Made by a program: the position numbers and the translations under genes | The notes under the pieces: model-generated | Database searches by the model: none | Seen by the model: only the letters and a program-made list of their open reading frames with translations | What the model was told of the DNA's origin: nothing | NCBI GenBank assembly: GCA_946480915.1 | Contig: CAMLLO010000021.1 | Coordinates: forward strand, 13,309-77,308 | Reading direction: 5' to 3' | Length of the DNA: 64,000 bases | DNA from: an uncultured Sphingobacteriaceae bacterium | GTDB lineage: Bacteria; Bacteroidota; Bacteroidia; Sphingobacteriales; Sphingobacteriaceae | In this document: one piece after another, positions 1 to 8,811 of the stretch | Layout: each line of letters begins with the position of its first letter | Position numbering within the stretch: position 1 is the stretch's first letter

Positions 1-696
1 GGTGTTTGGCCGGTGCGAATTAGCCTCTCTGATTTCTTCAAGATTTCTCATAATCTTGGTAAAACCCCGGTGAACGTTTTGAGTATCAAAGAGAGGAAAA
101 ACAAGTCCGCTGCCCCAAAATACAGTCTTATCTTTTCGAACGTGGAATCTTTCGTCAATAGCTTTACCGTATTTTAACGCATTTTCTAATTCTTTCAAAT
201 GTTCATTCGTTTCCTGATCTTTTTCGGTAAAAAACACCTTTGCATTTACGCCGAGAATTTCTTTATCCGAATACCCTAAAAGCCGCTCAGCCCCCTTATT
301 CCAACTGCTTACATCTCCCATTTTATCGGTGGTAAAAACGGCATATTCTTCTAAACTTTCAAGTACCTGTTGATAAAAGTCTTCGCTTAAGCGGAAGGAT
401 CTGTCTTCCAAAACATCAATAGGAAGCAAATCAGGCACATTCTCATCCATAGGTAAATCAATCACCACAACAGTAGAATTGTCAATACCGCAAGCCATCT
501 GCAAAGGTTCTTGTGTGATGTGATAATACGTTTCGAAACCCTCTGGCAGCTTTTCCAGCTCCGGCTTTTCCCTGACCGGAAAAAGTGTTACAGTTACTGT
601 ACCTGCCTCAGAGTCTTCTTCAGTCTTAGCCAGGACAAAGGCATAACCTTTCTCAATAAGGTAACCTAATATTCGGGTGCTTAAAGGAATTGTCAT
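1..696 (-). CDS. PAS-domain protein, C-terminus cut by window edge
   Basis: An open frame of 232 codons runs from an ATG at 696-694 to the left edge without a stop, so only the N-terminal part is seen. The first 100 residues are not recognised. Residues about 105-225 look like a PAS fold: an aliphatic start (ESLEEYAVFTTDKMGDVSSW), then GAERLLGYSDKEILG, a long helix and ERFHVRKDKTVFWGSG. PAS domains sense ligands or redox state and commonly feed a histidine kinase or diguanylate cyclase, but the output domain lies outside the window. The frame has normal codon use and diverges from rluF. Confidence 0.75.
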   Translation of the reverse strand, partial: MTIPLSTRILGYLIEKGYAFVLAKTEEDSEAGTVTVTLFPVREKPELEKLPEGFETYYHITQEPLQMACGIDNSTVVVIDLPMDENVPDLLPIDVLEDRSFRLSEDFYQQVLESLEEYAVFTTDKMGDVSSWNKGAERLLGYSDKEILGVNAKVFFTEKDQETNEHLKELENALKYGKAIDERFHVRKDKTVFWGSGLVFPLFDTQNVHRGFTKIMRNLEEIREANSHRPNT

Positions 697-760
697 AATA
701 GATGTTTTTTCTAAACCCTGAAATCTATAAAGTTTAAATTTTAGTCCTTTGTTTTAGATG

Positions 761-793
761 TTGCATTATTTGATTTATTGCGTGCTAACTTTG
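761..793 (+). promoter_or_regulatory. Predicted promoter of rluF
   Basis: TAACTTTG at 786-793 fits the Bacteroidota -7 consensus TAnnTTTG. A TTG at 761-763 lies 22 bp upstream as a possible -33 element, which is a little long. The box is 58 bp before the rluF ATG. Confidence 0.45.
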
Positions 794-851
794 CAGCTAT
801 CGGGAGGCTGTATAATTTCGAATTATACAGATTCGGATTTATTGGAATCAA

Positions 852-1808
852 ATGTCAGTTAACACTACACGGTTAAACAAATACATCAGCGAAAGCGGGA
901 TCTGTTCAAGACGCCAGGCAGATAAATTTATCGAGAATGGTAATGTATTTATCAACGGAAAGAGAGCTAAAATAGGTGATCAGGTATTACCTACCGACCG
1001 TGTGGTTGTAAATGGCAATGCCATTGAACCACGAAAAGAGGAAGACGCAATTTTTATTGCCTTCAATAAACCTGTTGGAGTAACCAGTACAACCGAGGCA
1101 AGTACTAAGAATAACATCGTTGACTACGTTAATCATAGCGAACGGATCTTCCCGATAGGCCGATTAGATAAAGACTCGCAGGGACTGATATTTTTAACAA
1201 GCAACGGCGACATTGTAAACAAGATCTTAAGAGCTGGGAATAATCACGAAAAAGAATACCTGGTGACCGTTAATAAGCCAATAACGGATGAATTTATCAA
1301 CTCTATGTCTTCAGGCGTTCCCATCTTGGGATCAATGACCAAAAAATGTACAGTTACTAAAGAAAGTCCTTTTGTATTTAAGATAATTTTAATCCAGGGT
1401 ATGAACCGCCAGATACGACGAATGTGCGAATACTTTGGCTATGAAGTTACTAAACTGGAAAGGACACGCATTATGAACATCAGCTTAAAGGGTTTGCCCC
1501 TGGGCGAATGGCGTGAACTTACTGAGCAGGAGCTGGCAGGTATTTTTAAGATGATTGAACACTCAAGCTCTACCAAGGAACCGGCTAAGCAAAAAAGCCG
1601 GAATCCTGTTGCTGCTTCATCTGCAAAGCCTTCAAGCTCCGCACCATCAGCTAAAATTCATTCTGCACCACGATCAAACAACCAAAAAACGAAGAGCAAG
1701 TCAGACAGAGACAGAACCGGTGGAAAAAACACCAGTGCAAGAAATACCGCCAAACCATCTAAAGGTAAATCCGGTATTAAAGGAAAAAGTAAATCTCCGA
1801 GAAGATAA
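852..1808 (+). CDS. rluF: 23S rRNA pseudouridine synthase, RluF-like
   Basis: Isomerises uridine to pseudouridine in rRNA; the family member RluF acts on 23S U2604. Residues 5-60 form an S4 RNA-binding domain ([19 protein letters not shown]). The catalytic motif [10 protein letters not shown] follows, with the nucleophile Asp at about residue 106, and [14 protein letters not shown] is the conserved late motif. The last 80 residues are a Lys/Ser/Pro-rich disordered tail, typical of Bacteroidota homologues and probably RNA-binding. The stop at 1806-1808 abuts the stop of the convergent META gene. RluB/E-type specificity cannot be excluded from sequence alone. Confidence 0.88.
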   Translation: MSVNTTRLNKYISESGICSRRQADKFIENGNVFINGKRAKIGDQVLPTDRVVVNGNAIEPRKEEDAIFIAFNKPVGVTSTTEASTKNNIVDYVNHSERIFPIGRLDKDSQGLIFLTSNGDIVNKILRAGNNHEKEYLVTVNKPITDEFINSMSSGVPILGSMTKKCTVTKESPFVFKIILIQGMNRQIRRMCEYFGYEVTKLERTRIMNISLKGLPLGEWRELTEQELAGIFKMIEHSSSTKEPAKQKSRNPVAASSAKPSSSAPSAKIHSAPRSNNQKTKSKSDRDRTGGKNTSARNTAKPSKGKSGIKGKSKSPRR

Positions 1809-2216
1809 TTACTTTTTAAAGGTTAGCAACACATTGTCCGAATCCGACAGGTACAGCATTCCGTTTCTAATCTCAAAACGTTTAACATTCCTCAAATTCG
1901 TAATCATTTGGCTTTCCAGATCCATAACACCATCGCAATACATTTTTGTTGAAACAATTTCCTGGAAGGTTAGCTGATTATCTCCCATTCGTTCATAATC
2001 GGCATTAATGCTGTTGCAAAAGGCTTTTCCTTTAACTTCTAGATCCTCGCCGTCGAAAACGAGATATGCCCTGCCAGCGGGGCTCACAACTTTATGGTTA
2101 ATGGCGGTAAGCTTCCATTCGGGTCCATCCAATTTTAAGGGCACATTTTCAGGCCTTAAGGCATTACAAGCCGAAAAACACATAGCGACCGATATACAAA
2201 GTAAAAAATTTTTCAT
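1809..2216 (-). CDS. META-domain (HslJ-like) lipoprotein
   Basis: 135 residues. The N-terminus is a lipoprotein signal with a lipobox-like end (MCFSAC, lipidated Cys about residue 16), so the protein should sit in an envelope membrane. Residues 30-133 match the META/HslJ pattern: W-x-L-x-x-I near the start, a conserved Cys-Asn-Ser in the middle (AFCNSINADY), ISTKMYC-like VSTKMYC, and an ending LLTFKK strand. HslJ proteins of enterobacteria are linked to heat and novobiocin resistance, but the molecular function is unknown. The gene is monocistronic and convergent with rluF. Confidence 0.8.
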   Translation of the reverse strand: MKNFLLCISVAMCFSACNALRPENVPLKLDGPEWKLTAINHKVVSPAGRAYLVFDGEDLEVKGKAFCNSINADYERMGDNQLTFQEIVSTKMYCDGVMDLESQMITNLRNVKRFEIRNGMLYLSDSDNVLLTFKK

Positions 2217-2262
2217 AATTCTTTTTTAATCAGAACAAATGATACTCAGCTATGTTTGCCTC

Positions 2263-3450
2263 CTAAAGGTTCTGAGCGATTACAAAGCCACTCGCCCAGG
2301 CCCATTGAAAATTGTATCCACCAAGCCAGCCGGTCACATCTACACATTCTCCGCCAAAAAATAAGCCGTGTACCTTCTTTGCTTCAAGCGTTTTTGAAGA
2401 AAGCTCGTCGGTGGCTACTCCTCCCCTCATAACTTCCGCCCTGTCATAACCCTTATCACCCGCCGGCTTTACCTTAAATTCATGAATAAAAACATTTATT
2501 TCTTCAAATTCATGCTTGTTTAAGGATGCTATATTTTTATCAACCGGAAGGTATTTCCCTAAGGCTTCAGCAAACTTTCTGCTGTACAATCCAGAAAGTA
2601 GATTTAATAAGGTTTTCTTTCCATTCTCCCGGCGCTCTTGTTCCAATATCTCAACAATCGATTGGTTGGGAAGCATGTCAATACGGATCTCCTCGCCTGC
2701 TCGCCAGTAGGAGGATATTTGTAGAATTGCAGGACCGCTTAAACCCCAATGCGTAAAAAGAATATTCTCCTCGAAACTTATTCTATCATTGCTTACGCGA
2801 CAAAAAATGCTATTTCCCGAAAGATTAGCAAACCACTCAGCATCTTTGCCGGTAACACTTAAAGGAACCAGGGCCGGGGCAGTTTCAACAATTTTTAAAC
2901 CAAACTGCCTTGCAATCTTAATCCCAAAATCACTTGCGCCCATCTTCTGAACAGGCAATCCGCCAGAAGCAATTACAACTTTTGCAGCTTTTATTTGATG
3001 AGATTTACCGTTTTGATCATAGCTAATCAAAAAGCCTCCATCAACTTGCTCGATTCGCTTCACATCCGAATTACAGCGAATTTCCTGACCGAAATCTGCA
3101 CATAAACTTGTAAAAACCTCTACAATATCCTTCGCCTTATTGCTTACCGGAAACAATTGACCTAAGGTTTTTTCCTGCCCTATTATTCCATAGGTTTCAA
3201 AAAAACTAATGGTGTCTTCGACAGTCCATTGAGAAAAAGGAGATTTTGAAAAATGTTCGTTTTGAGATATAAAGTTGTTGGGAGCACTATAAAGATTGGT
3301 GTAATTACACCTTCCACCTCCGGAAATCAGGATTTTAGCCCCCGGCTTATCAGTCTTTTCAAGCACTAAAACCTTTTTCCCTAAGAAGCCTGCTTGTACA
3401 GCACACATTAATCCGCAGGCGCCTCCGCCAATTATTACTGCATCAATCAT
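2263..3450 (-). CDS. HI0933/YhiN-family flavoprotein, FAD-dependent oxidoreductase
   Basis: 395 residues. It opens with an FAD Rossmann motif (AVIIGGGACGLMCA, residues 4-17), followed by the family signature KILISGGGRCNYTN near residue 40. It ends with a conserved GLFFGGECVDVTGWLGGYNFQWAWASG block that also contacts FAD. These features define the HI0933/YhiN family (often labelled aminoacetone oxidase-like), whose physiological substrate is not settled. Length matches the family (about 390-410). The ATG at 3450 lies 6 bp from a predicted -7 box, so the transcript may be leaderless. Confidence 0.85.
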   Translation of the reverse strand: MIDAVIIGGGACGLMCAVQAGFLGKKVLVLEKTDKPGAKILISGGGRCNYTNLYSAPNNFISQNEHFSKSPFSQWTVEDTISFFETYGIIGQEKTLGQLFPVSNKAKDIVEVFTSLCADFGQEIRCNSDVKRIEQVDGGFLISYDQNGKSHQIKAAKVVIASGGLPVQKMGASDFGIKIARQFGLKIVETAPALVPLSVTGKDAEWFANLSGNSIFCRVSNDRISFEENILFTHWGLSGPAILQISSYWRAGEEIRIDMLPNQSIVEILEQERRENGKKTLLNLLSGLYSRKFAEALGKYLPVDKNIASLNKHEFEEINVFIHEFKVKPAGDKGYDRAEVMRGGVATDELSSKTLEAKKVHGLFFGGECVDVTGWLGGYNFQWAWASGFVIAQNL

Positions 3451-3455
3451 TTCCG

Positions 3456-3486
3456 CAAATGTAGGCGCGTTTGATCAATCACCCAA
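3456..3486 (-). promoter_or_regulatory. Predicted promoter of the HI0933-type gene
   Basis: On the minus strand TACATTTG (3463-3456) fits TAnnTTTG, with TTG at 3486-3484 and a 20-bp spacer. The box ends 6 bp before the ATG, which places the inferred transcription start at or next to the start codon. Confidence 0.55.
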
Positions 3487-3537
3487 TAAATACATCAACA
3501 TAAACCTGTTTAGATTTTATTTTTTAACATGTATACG

Positions 3538-3545
3538 TATATTTG
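3538..3545 (+). promoter_or_regulatory. Predicted promoter -7 box of the his operon
   Basis: TATATTTG fits TAnnTTTG. The T-rich stretch about 18 bp upstream could hold a weak -33 element. The start of transcription would fall near 3551, leaving a leader RNA of about 150 nt before hisG that contains the His-rich peptide at 3576-3635. Confidence 0.55.
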
Positions 3546-3575
3546 CGGCTCCCGATTTAATCAGGAACCCAATTT

Positions 3576-3635
3576 ATGGTAACAGTTTTTACACATCACA
3601 TGCATCTTCACCATCGCCGGTTTGGCGAGATATGA
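3576..3635 (+). CDS. hisL: His operon leader peptide, His-rich, 19 residues
   Basis: A short frame with ATG at 3576 and TGA at 3633 encodes MVTVFTHHMHLHHRRFGEI. Five of the eight codons at residues 7-14 are His (CAT CAC, then CAT, then CAC CAT). It lies between the predicted promoter box (3538-3545) and hisG (3704), so it is the first translated segment of the his mRNA. His-codon runs in leader peptides are the sensing element of his attenuators in enterobacteria, where ribosome stalling reports low charged tRNA-His. The gene symbol is by analogy of function, since the peptide is not homologous in sequence. Confidence 0.8.
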   Translation: MVTVFTHHMHLHHRRFGEI

Positions 3636-3664
3636 TATGTATGTTTCTACGTGAAACTGTTTTT
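3576..3664 (+). promoter_or_regulatory. Putative his transcription attenuator
   Basis: Two mutually exclusive pairings overlap the leader peptide. AACAGTTT (3581-3588, within the leader codons before the His run) is the exact complement of AAACTGTT (3654-3661), and CAC 3592-3594 can extend it with GTG 3651-3653. The second arm runs straight into five T residues (3660-3664), as in an intrinsic terminator. A local hairpin GTTTC (3643-3647)/GAAAC (3653-3657) uses the same 3' arm and so competes. A further hairpin, CGCC-ggttt-GGCG, lies at 3615-3627. A ribosome stalled on the His codons would mask 3581-3594 and block the long pairing. Which structure terminates is inference. Confidence 0.6.
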
Positions 3665-3703
3665 CCGAATAAATTATTGGTCTGATTAATAAAAATATAA
3701 CAA

Positions 3704-4555
3704 TTGAAAACACTCAAAATAGCTATCCAGAAATCGGGTAGGTTAAACGAAAAATCTGTTGAGCTTCTTAAAAACTGCGGTTTAAGCTTCGAAAACTATA
3801 AAAGCTCCTTAATATCTCCGGTCTCAAATTTCCCATTAGAAATACTCTTTTTAAGAGATGATGATATTCCTGAATACGTTCAGGATGGCATTGCTGACTT
3901 AGGCATTGTCGGAGAAAACGTAATCAACGAAACTGAAGTAGATGTTGCTTACCTTCAGAAATTAGGGTTTGGTAAGTGTTCATTAAAGCTCGCCATTCCG
4001 AATAACTCTGAAATTAAAGCTATTTCCGATTTAAACGGAAAGTCAATTGCTACCTCTTATCCTGTTATCCTGGAAAAATTCCTGGCTAGCCACAATGTCA
4101 AGTCTGATATCAGAACCATTTCAGGCTCTGTAGAAATTGCTCCGGGCCTTGGTTTAAGTGATGCTATCTGCGATCTGGTATCAACAGGCGGAACCTTAAT
4201 CAGTAATGGTTTAAAGCCTTTCGGCGATGTATTATATTCTGAAGCTGTTTTAATTGGCCGTAAAGGAGAAGAAAAAAATCCGCTGATCGTTGAGTTGATA
4301 GACCGGGTTCAATCGGTGCTTCGTGCAAAAGAAACTAAGTATGTGGTTTTGAATATCAACCGCAAAAACATTGAACAGATCAAAGCGCTTCTTCCCGGAA
4401 TAAAAAGTCCTACTGTTGTGCCTTTGGCGGAAGAAGGTTGGGTTGCAGTTCACACCGTTATTCCTGAAAAAGATTTCTGGAGTAAAATAAGTGAGCTAAA
4501 AGCAGCCGGTGCCGAAGGGATCGTAGTAATGCCGATTGAGAAGATAATTTTGTAG
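3704..4555 (+). CDS. hisG: ATP phosphoribosyltransferase, long form
   Basis: Catalyses the first and feedback-regulated step of histidine synthesis, ATP + PRPP to phosphoribosyl-ATP. 283 residues, the length of the long-form enzyme. The PRPP-binding segment is at about residues 139-164 (ISGSVEIAPGLGLSD then LVSTGGTL). The C-terminal 75 residues form the ACT-like regulatory domain that binds histidine, so no HisZ partner is needed. The start must be TTG at 3704: an in-frame TAA lies two codons upstream (3698-3700) and no ATG is near. First gene of the his operon, downstream of the leader peptide. Confidence 0.95.
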   Translation: MKTLKIAIQKSGRLNEKSVELLKNCGLSFENYKSSLISPVSNFPLEILFLRDDDIPEYVQDGIADLGIVGENVINETEVDVAYLQKLGFGKCSLKLAIPNNSEIKAISDLNGKSIATSYPVILEKFLASHNVKSDIRTISGSVEIAPGLGLSDAICDLVSTGGTLISNGLKPFGDVLYSEAVLIGRKGEEKNPLIVELIDRVQSVLRAKETKYVVLNINRKNIEQIKALLPGIKSPTVVPLAEEGWVAVHTVIPEKDFWSKISELKAAGAEGIVVMPIEKIIL

Positions 4556-4576
4556 TTATAAGACTAAAGTTTACCA

Positions 4577-4595
4577 GTTTGTAGCTACTACAAAC
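4577..4595 (+). promoter_or_regulatory. Hairpin in the hisG-hisD spacer
   Basis: GTTTGTAG-cta-CTACAAAC is a perfect 8-bp stem with a 3-nt loop in the 70-bp gap between hisG and hisD, the longest gap before hisA-hisF. No T-run follows, so it is not a classical terminator. It may be an RNA-processing or stability element. Confidence 0.5.
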
Positions 4596-4625
4596 CGATA
4601 GACTCATAAAGCGAGCTAAAACAGA

Positions 4626-5936
4626 ATGCTTAAAACTCACAAATACAAAGAATTATCCAAAGCACAAATTCAAAGTTTGATTTCCCGGAACACCGACGAA
4701 ACCAACACTATTGAAGATCGCGTGCTTTCGATTCTATCTGAAGTTAAGCTTAACGGCGATAAAGCATTATTTTCTTTTGCTGAGAAGTTTGATGGAGTTA
4801 AACTTCGTCAGATCTATCTCAATAAAGAAGAAATTACTGCAATTGCTCAAACGATCGGCGAAACTCAAAAACAAGCCATCAATACCGCTTATAAAAACAT
4901 AAAGAAGTTTCACGAAAGCCAATTAATAAGCGAAGCGAAGGTTGAAACAATGCCGGGAGTAAATTGCTGGAGAGAAACAAGAGCAATTGAAAAGGTAGGT
5001 TTATATATTCCGGGTGGGACAGCGGTTTTACCAAGTACTTTTTTAATGCTCGGAATTCCCGCAAAAATTGCTGGTTGTAAAGAACTGGTGGTTTGTTCTC
5101 CGCCACAGAAAACAGAAGGTCAACCTTTAATTAATTGCTATGTTGCTTATGTTGCGCAGCTACTTGAAATAGATAGAGTGTACCTTGTTGGAGGCGCTCA
5201 GGCTGTAGCGGCCATGGCTTATGGAACTGAATCAATCACTAAAGTTGACAAGATATTTGGTCCCGGAAATCAGTATGTAACAAAGGCTAAAACCATTATT
5301 CAGTCGTCAACCCAAACCGCAATTGACATGCCGGCGGGGCCTTCCGAAGTATTGGTAATTGCTGATGAATCATCCAATCCTGTTTTTGTGGCCGCGGATT
5401 TATTGGCGCAATCAGAACATGGTGCAGATTCTCAGGCCGTTTTGGTTGCTACTTCGCAAGAAATCATTGAACAAACGATCATCGAACTCGAAGAACAATT
5501 GGCGGTTTTACCCCGAAAAGAGATCGTCGCGAAAGCAATAGGCAATTCGTATGCGGTCCTCGTTTCTGATTTAAGCGAAGCGATGAACTTCAGTAATGAA
5601 TATGCTCCCGAACATTTAATTTTGGCTACGGACAACTGGCAGTCAATTACGTCTCAAATCAGTAACGCAGGTTCGGTATTTCTGGGCAATTTAACTCCCG
5701 AAAGTGCAGGAGATTATGCCTCCGGAACCAATCATACTTTACCCACAAGTGCTTATGCTCGTTCATATTCGGGCGTTTCGGTTGATTCATTTGTCAAAAA
5801 AATCACTTTCCAGCATCTTTCGCCGCAAGGCGTTAAAAATATCGGAAATACTGTAGAAGTTCTGGCCGAGCTTGAAGGTTTACAGGCGCACAAAAATGCG
5901 ATAAGTGTGCGGTTACAATCACCGCTGGTTAGCTGA
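4626..5936 (+). CDS. hisD: Histidinol dehydrogenase
   Basis: Performs the last two oxidations, L-histidinol to L-histidinal to L-histidine, with NAD and a bound zinc. 436 residues, normal for the family. Visible signatures are the cofactor-side segment KVGLYIPGGTAVLPSTFLML, the zinc and substrate motif LLAQSEHGADSQAVLV (Gln and His ligands), NEYAPEHLIL (catalytic Glu-His) and the late GDYASGTNHTLPT with the Asp ligand. ATG at 4626 starts the frame. Second gene of the his operon. Confidence 0.96.
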   Translation: MLKTHKYKELSKAQIQSLISRNTDETNTIEDRVLSILSEVKLNGDKALFSFAEKFDGVKLRQIYLNKEEITAIAQTIGETQKQAINTAYKNIKKFHESQLISEAKVETMPGVNCWRETRAIEKVGLYIPGGTAVLPSTFLMLGIPAKIAGCKELVVCSPPQKTEGQPLINCYVAYVAQLLEIDRVYLVGGAQAVAAMAYGTESITKVDKIFGPGNQYVTKAKTIIQSSTQTAIDMPAGPSEVLVIADESSNPVFVAADLLAQSEHGADSQAVLVATSQEIIEQTIIELEEQLAVLPRKEIVAKAIGNSYAVLVSDLSEAMNFSNEYAPEHLILATDNWQSITSQISNAGSVFLGNLTPESAGDYASGTNHTLPTSAYARSYSGVSVDSFVKKITFQHLSPQGVKNIGNTVEVLAELEGLQAHKNAISVRLQSPLVS

Positions 5937-5983
5937 TAACTTTTCAAAAGTTTTAAACTTTGGAAAGTTTAAAAATCAAAACA

Positions 5984-7036
5984 ATGGAATTCAATTTAAA
6001 TAACATATTAAGAGAAAATATAAAAAACCTGGTGCCCTACTCCTCCGCCAGAGATGAGTTTAAAGGAGAAGCCTCGGTATTTTTAGATGCCAACGAAAAT
6101 AGCTTTGGATCACCGCTTCCAAATCAATACAATCGTTATCCTGATCCTTTGCAGCTTGCTGTAAAAACACGTCTAAGTGAAATAAAAGGTGTTCCGCCTC
6201 AAAATATTTTTCTGGGAAATGGCAGTGATGAAGCCATAGACATACTTTTCAGAGCTTTTTGCCGCCCTGGAATTGATAATGTAATTACCGTACCTCCTAC
6301 TTACGGGATGTATGAGGTGTCGGCGAATATCAACGACGTTGCAATTAAAAAAATACCATTAACTCCCGATTATCAGTTAAATCTGGAAGAAATCGCTGCA
6401 GCAATTGATGAAAACACCAAAATGATTTTTATCTGCTCGCCGAATAATCCAACCGGAAATTCGATCCATCGGGAAGATATCGAAACTATTCTGGCTAATT
6501 TTTCTGGACTGGTAGTGATTGACGAAGCATATATCAATTATTCACGTCAAAAATCTTTCATCCAAGAATTAACTGAATACAGCAACCTCGTTGTTCTTCA
6601 AACACTTTCTAAAGCATGGGGTTTAGCTGGCCTGCGCGTAGGGATGGCGTTCGCCAGTGAAGAAATTATTGAAGTTTTTAATCGCGTTAAGCCTCCGTAT
6701 AATATAAATGAGGCATCGCAGCAGCTCGCTTTAGAAGCTTTAAATAACATAGATCAGGTAAACGCCTGGATTAAGGAAACAGTAGCGCAACGCGAAAAGC
6801 TGGTAAGCAGTTTAGCAAAGCTCACTTTTGTAACTAAAATCTATCCTTCAGACGCTAATTTTGTTCTAGTCAAAACCACAAACGCCCGAGGCATTTATAA
6901 TTATTTGGTCGAAAAAGGAATAATCGTCCGCGACCGATCTAAGATAGAGCTTTGCGAAGGCAGCTTGCGCATTACTGTGGGAACGCCGGCCGAAAACGAC
7001 AAACTAATTGAAGCATTAAAATCCTTTCAGGGATGA
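5984..7036 (+). CDS. hisC: Histidinol-phosphate aminotransferase
   Basis: PLP enzyme that converts imidazole acetol phosphate and glutamate to histidinol phosphate. The 350-residue frame from ATG 5984 matches the family. An in-frame TTG at 5960 would add eight residues but lies inside an AAACTTT-gg-AAAGTTT inverted repeat, so I prefer the ATG. Motifs: [17 protein letters not shown], the substrate loop [19 protein letters not shown] with the PLP-contacting Asp and Tyr, and the Schiff-base Lys in [16 protein letters not shown]. Its TGA overlaps the hisB ATG by 4 bp, indicating translational coupling. Confidence 0.95.
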   Translation: MEFNLNNILRENIKNLVPYSSARDEFKGEASVFLDANENSFGSPLPNQYNRYPDPLQLAVKTRLSEIKGVPPQNIFLGNGSDEAIDILFRAFCRPGIDNVITVPPTYGMYEVSANINDVAIKKIPLTPDYQLNLEEIAAAIDENTKMIFICSPNNPTGNSIHREDIETILANFSGLVVIDEAYINYSRQKSFIQELTEYSNLVVLQTLSKAWGLAGLRVGMAFASEEIIEVFNRVKPPYNINEASQQLALEALNNIDQVNAWIKETVAQREKLVSSLAKLTFVTKIYPSDANFVLVKTTNARGIYNYLVEKGIIVRDRSKIELCEGSLRITVGTPAENDKLIEALKSFQG

Positions 7037-8169
7037 AGAAAATATTATTTATAGACCGCGACGGTACTTTGTGCCTCGAACCGGAAGATTACCAGGTTGA
7101 TTCTTTTGAAAAATTGAAGTTCTATCCTCAGGTTTTTAAATACCTGACAAAGATCGTCGAAGAACTTGACTTTGATTTGGTAATGGTAACCAATCAGGAC
7201 GGCCTTGGAACAGATTCGCATCCGGAAGAAAATTTCTGGGCTGTACAAAACTTCCTTATTGAAACGTTTAAAGGAGAAGGTATTGATTTTAGTGAAGTAA
7301 TTATTGACAAAACGTTCCCTCACGAAAATGCTCCTACCCGGAAACCAGGTACAGCTTTGCTAACTCATTATTTTGATCCTGAAAAATATGACCTTGCGAA
7401 TTCGTTCGTAATTGGCGACAGAATCACGGATGTGGTACTTGCAAAAAACCTGGGGTCAAAAGCTATTTGGATTAAACAGGATGCCGATTTAGGCGCTGAT
7501 GAAGTTGCAGAACAGAAAAATGAATTAAAGCAATTCATCGCTTTAGATACAACTAACTGGAAAGATATTTATGAATTTCTGAAAGTTGGCAAGCGTGAAG
7601 TTGAACATAAGCGTACAACAAAAGAAACGGACATCTACATTAAGTTGAACCTTGACGGAAAGGGAGATGCGGAAATTTCTACCGGCTTACACTTTTTTGA
7701 TCACATGCTTGAGCAAATTGCTCGTCATGGCAGCATCGATTTAGAGATTAATGCCAAAGGCGACTTGCATATCGACGAGCATCATACTATTGAAGATACA
7801 GGAATCGCTTTAGGTGAAGCTATTGCGAAAGCTTTAGGCGATAAGCGAGGAATTGAGCGGTATGGATTTTGTCTACCAATGGACGATTGCCTTGCACAAG
7901 CAGCGATCGACTTCGGCGGAAGAAACTGGATTGTTTGGGATGCGGAGTTTAAGCGTGAAAAAGTTGGTGAAATGCCGACAGAGATGTTTTTTCACTTTTT
8001 TAAATCCTTTAGCGACGCTTCAAAAACTAACCTCAATATCAAAGCTGAAGGTCAAAACGAGCATCATAAAATTGAAGCTATTTTTAAAGTATTCGCGAAA
8101 GCAATAAAAATGGCTGCGAGGCGTGACGTCAATAATATGCAGCTGCCAAGTACGAAGGGACTTTTATAA
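7033..8169 (+). CDS. hisB: Bifunctional histidinol-phosphatase / imidazoleglycerol-phosphate dehydratase
   Basis: Fusion of two his enzymes. Residues 1-165 are a HAD-family histidinol-phosphate phosphatase with the nucleophile motif FIDRDGT (Asp8, Asp10), a Thr in MVTNQDG and the acidic motif GDRITD. Residues 180-378 are the dehydratase, with its paired manganese-binding signatures [16 protein letters not shown] and [10 protein letters not shown], and KRGIERYGF. The loop that carries the CxH...CxC zinc site in E. coli HisB is here [18 protein letters not shown], without cysteines, so that structural zinc is absent. The fused order is that of enterobacterial and Bacteroidota hisB. Confidence 0.95.
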   Translation: MKKILFIDRDGTLCLEPEDYQVDSFEKLKFYPQVFKYLTKIVEELDFDLVMVTNQDGLGTDSHPEENFWAVQNFLIETFKGEGIDFSEVIIDKTFPHENAPTRKPGTALLTHYFDPEKYDLANSFVIGDRITDVVLAKNLGSKAIWIKQDADLGADEVAEQKNELKQFIALDTTNWKDIYEFLKVGKREVEHKRTTKETDIYIKLNLDGKGDAEISTGLHFFDHMLEQIARHGSIDLEINAKGDLHIDEHHTIEDTGIALGEAIAKALGDKRGIERYGFCLPMDDCLAQAAIDFGGRNWIVWDAEFKREKVGEMPTEMFFHFFKSFSDASKTNLNIKAEGQNEHHKIEAIFKVFAKAIKMAARRDVNNMQLPSTKGLL

Positions 8170-8805
8170 ATGCGAGAATCAGGAACAAACAGCCACGGCG
8201 ACGAATTGAAAAACTCAATCGGCATTGTAAACTACGGTGCCGGTAATATATTTTCGTTAACTGCGGCTTTGGACAGACAACACATTTCGTATGAGATGAT
8301 AAACTCACCCGAGGAGTTCGATAAATTTGATCGTTATATTATTCCGGGTGTTGGGCATGCAGGTGCAGCCATGCAAAAACTTCATGAAAGTGGGATGGTT
8401 GAAAAAATTCTTGCTACCAAAAAACCCGTTTTGGGCATTTGCGTTGGCATGCAACTGCTTACTAAATTCTCGGAAGAAGGGAATTCTACACTTCTTGGCA
8501 TTGCTCCAGTGAAAACCTGCCTTTTTTCAGATAATTTAAAACTTAAAGTCCCTCATACTGGTTGGAACAAAGTTAGGTCAATAATTGATAACGAACTATT
8601 TAAGGGCCTAAATAGGGAGACGTACTTCTATTTTGTACATTCCTATTTTATAGAATTTAATCTTAATTTTACACTCGCTTCGGCTGATTACGGAATTAAG
8701 TTTTCAGCGGCGTTAAAAAAAGATAATTATTACGGTGTTCAGTTTCATCCGGAAAAATCCGGTGAAGCTGGCGAACAGATATTAAAAAACTTTTCATTAA
8801 TTTAA
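8170..8805 (+). CDS. hisH: Imidazole glycerol phosphate synthase, glutamine amidotransferase subunit
   Basis: Class I glutaminase that supplies ammonia to HisF. The oxyanion and nucleophile motif is PVLGICVGMQLL with Cys at about residue 91. The His-Glu pair is in GVQFHPEKSGEAG. The core begins at IGIVNYGAGN, so the 15 residues in front from the ATG at 8170, which directly follows the hisB stop, are unusual. An in-frame TTG at 8206 would give a 199-residue protein closer to the family length. The true start is therefore uncertain; the identity is not. Confidence 0.93.
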   Translation: MRESGTNSHGDELKNSIGIVNYGAGNIFSLTAALDRQHISYEMINSPEEFDKFDRYIIPGVGHAGAAMQKLHESGMVEKILATKKPVLGICVGMQLLTKFSEEGNSTLLGIAPVKTCLFSDNLKLKVPHTGWNKVRSIIDNELFKGLNRETYFYFVHSYFIEFNLNFTLASADYGIKFSAALKKDNYYGVQFHPEKSGEAGEQILKNFSLI

Positions 8806-8811
8806 GAAACC

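Noticed and set aside
1555..1977. 140-codon plus-strand frame overlapping the end of rluF
   Set aside because: It is the out-of-frame reading of the Lys/Ser-rich rluF tail and runs into the antisense of the META gene.
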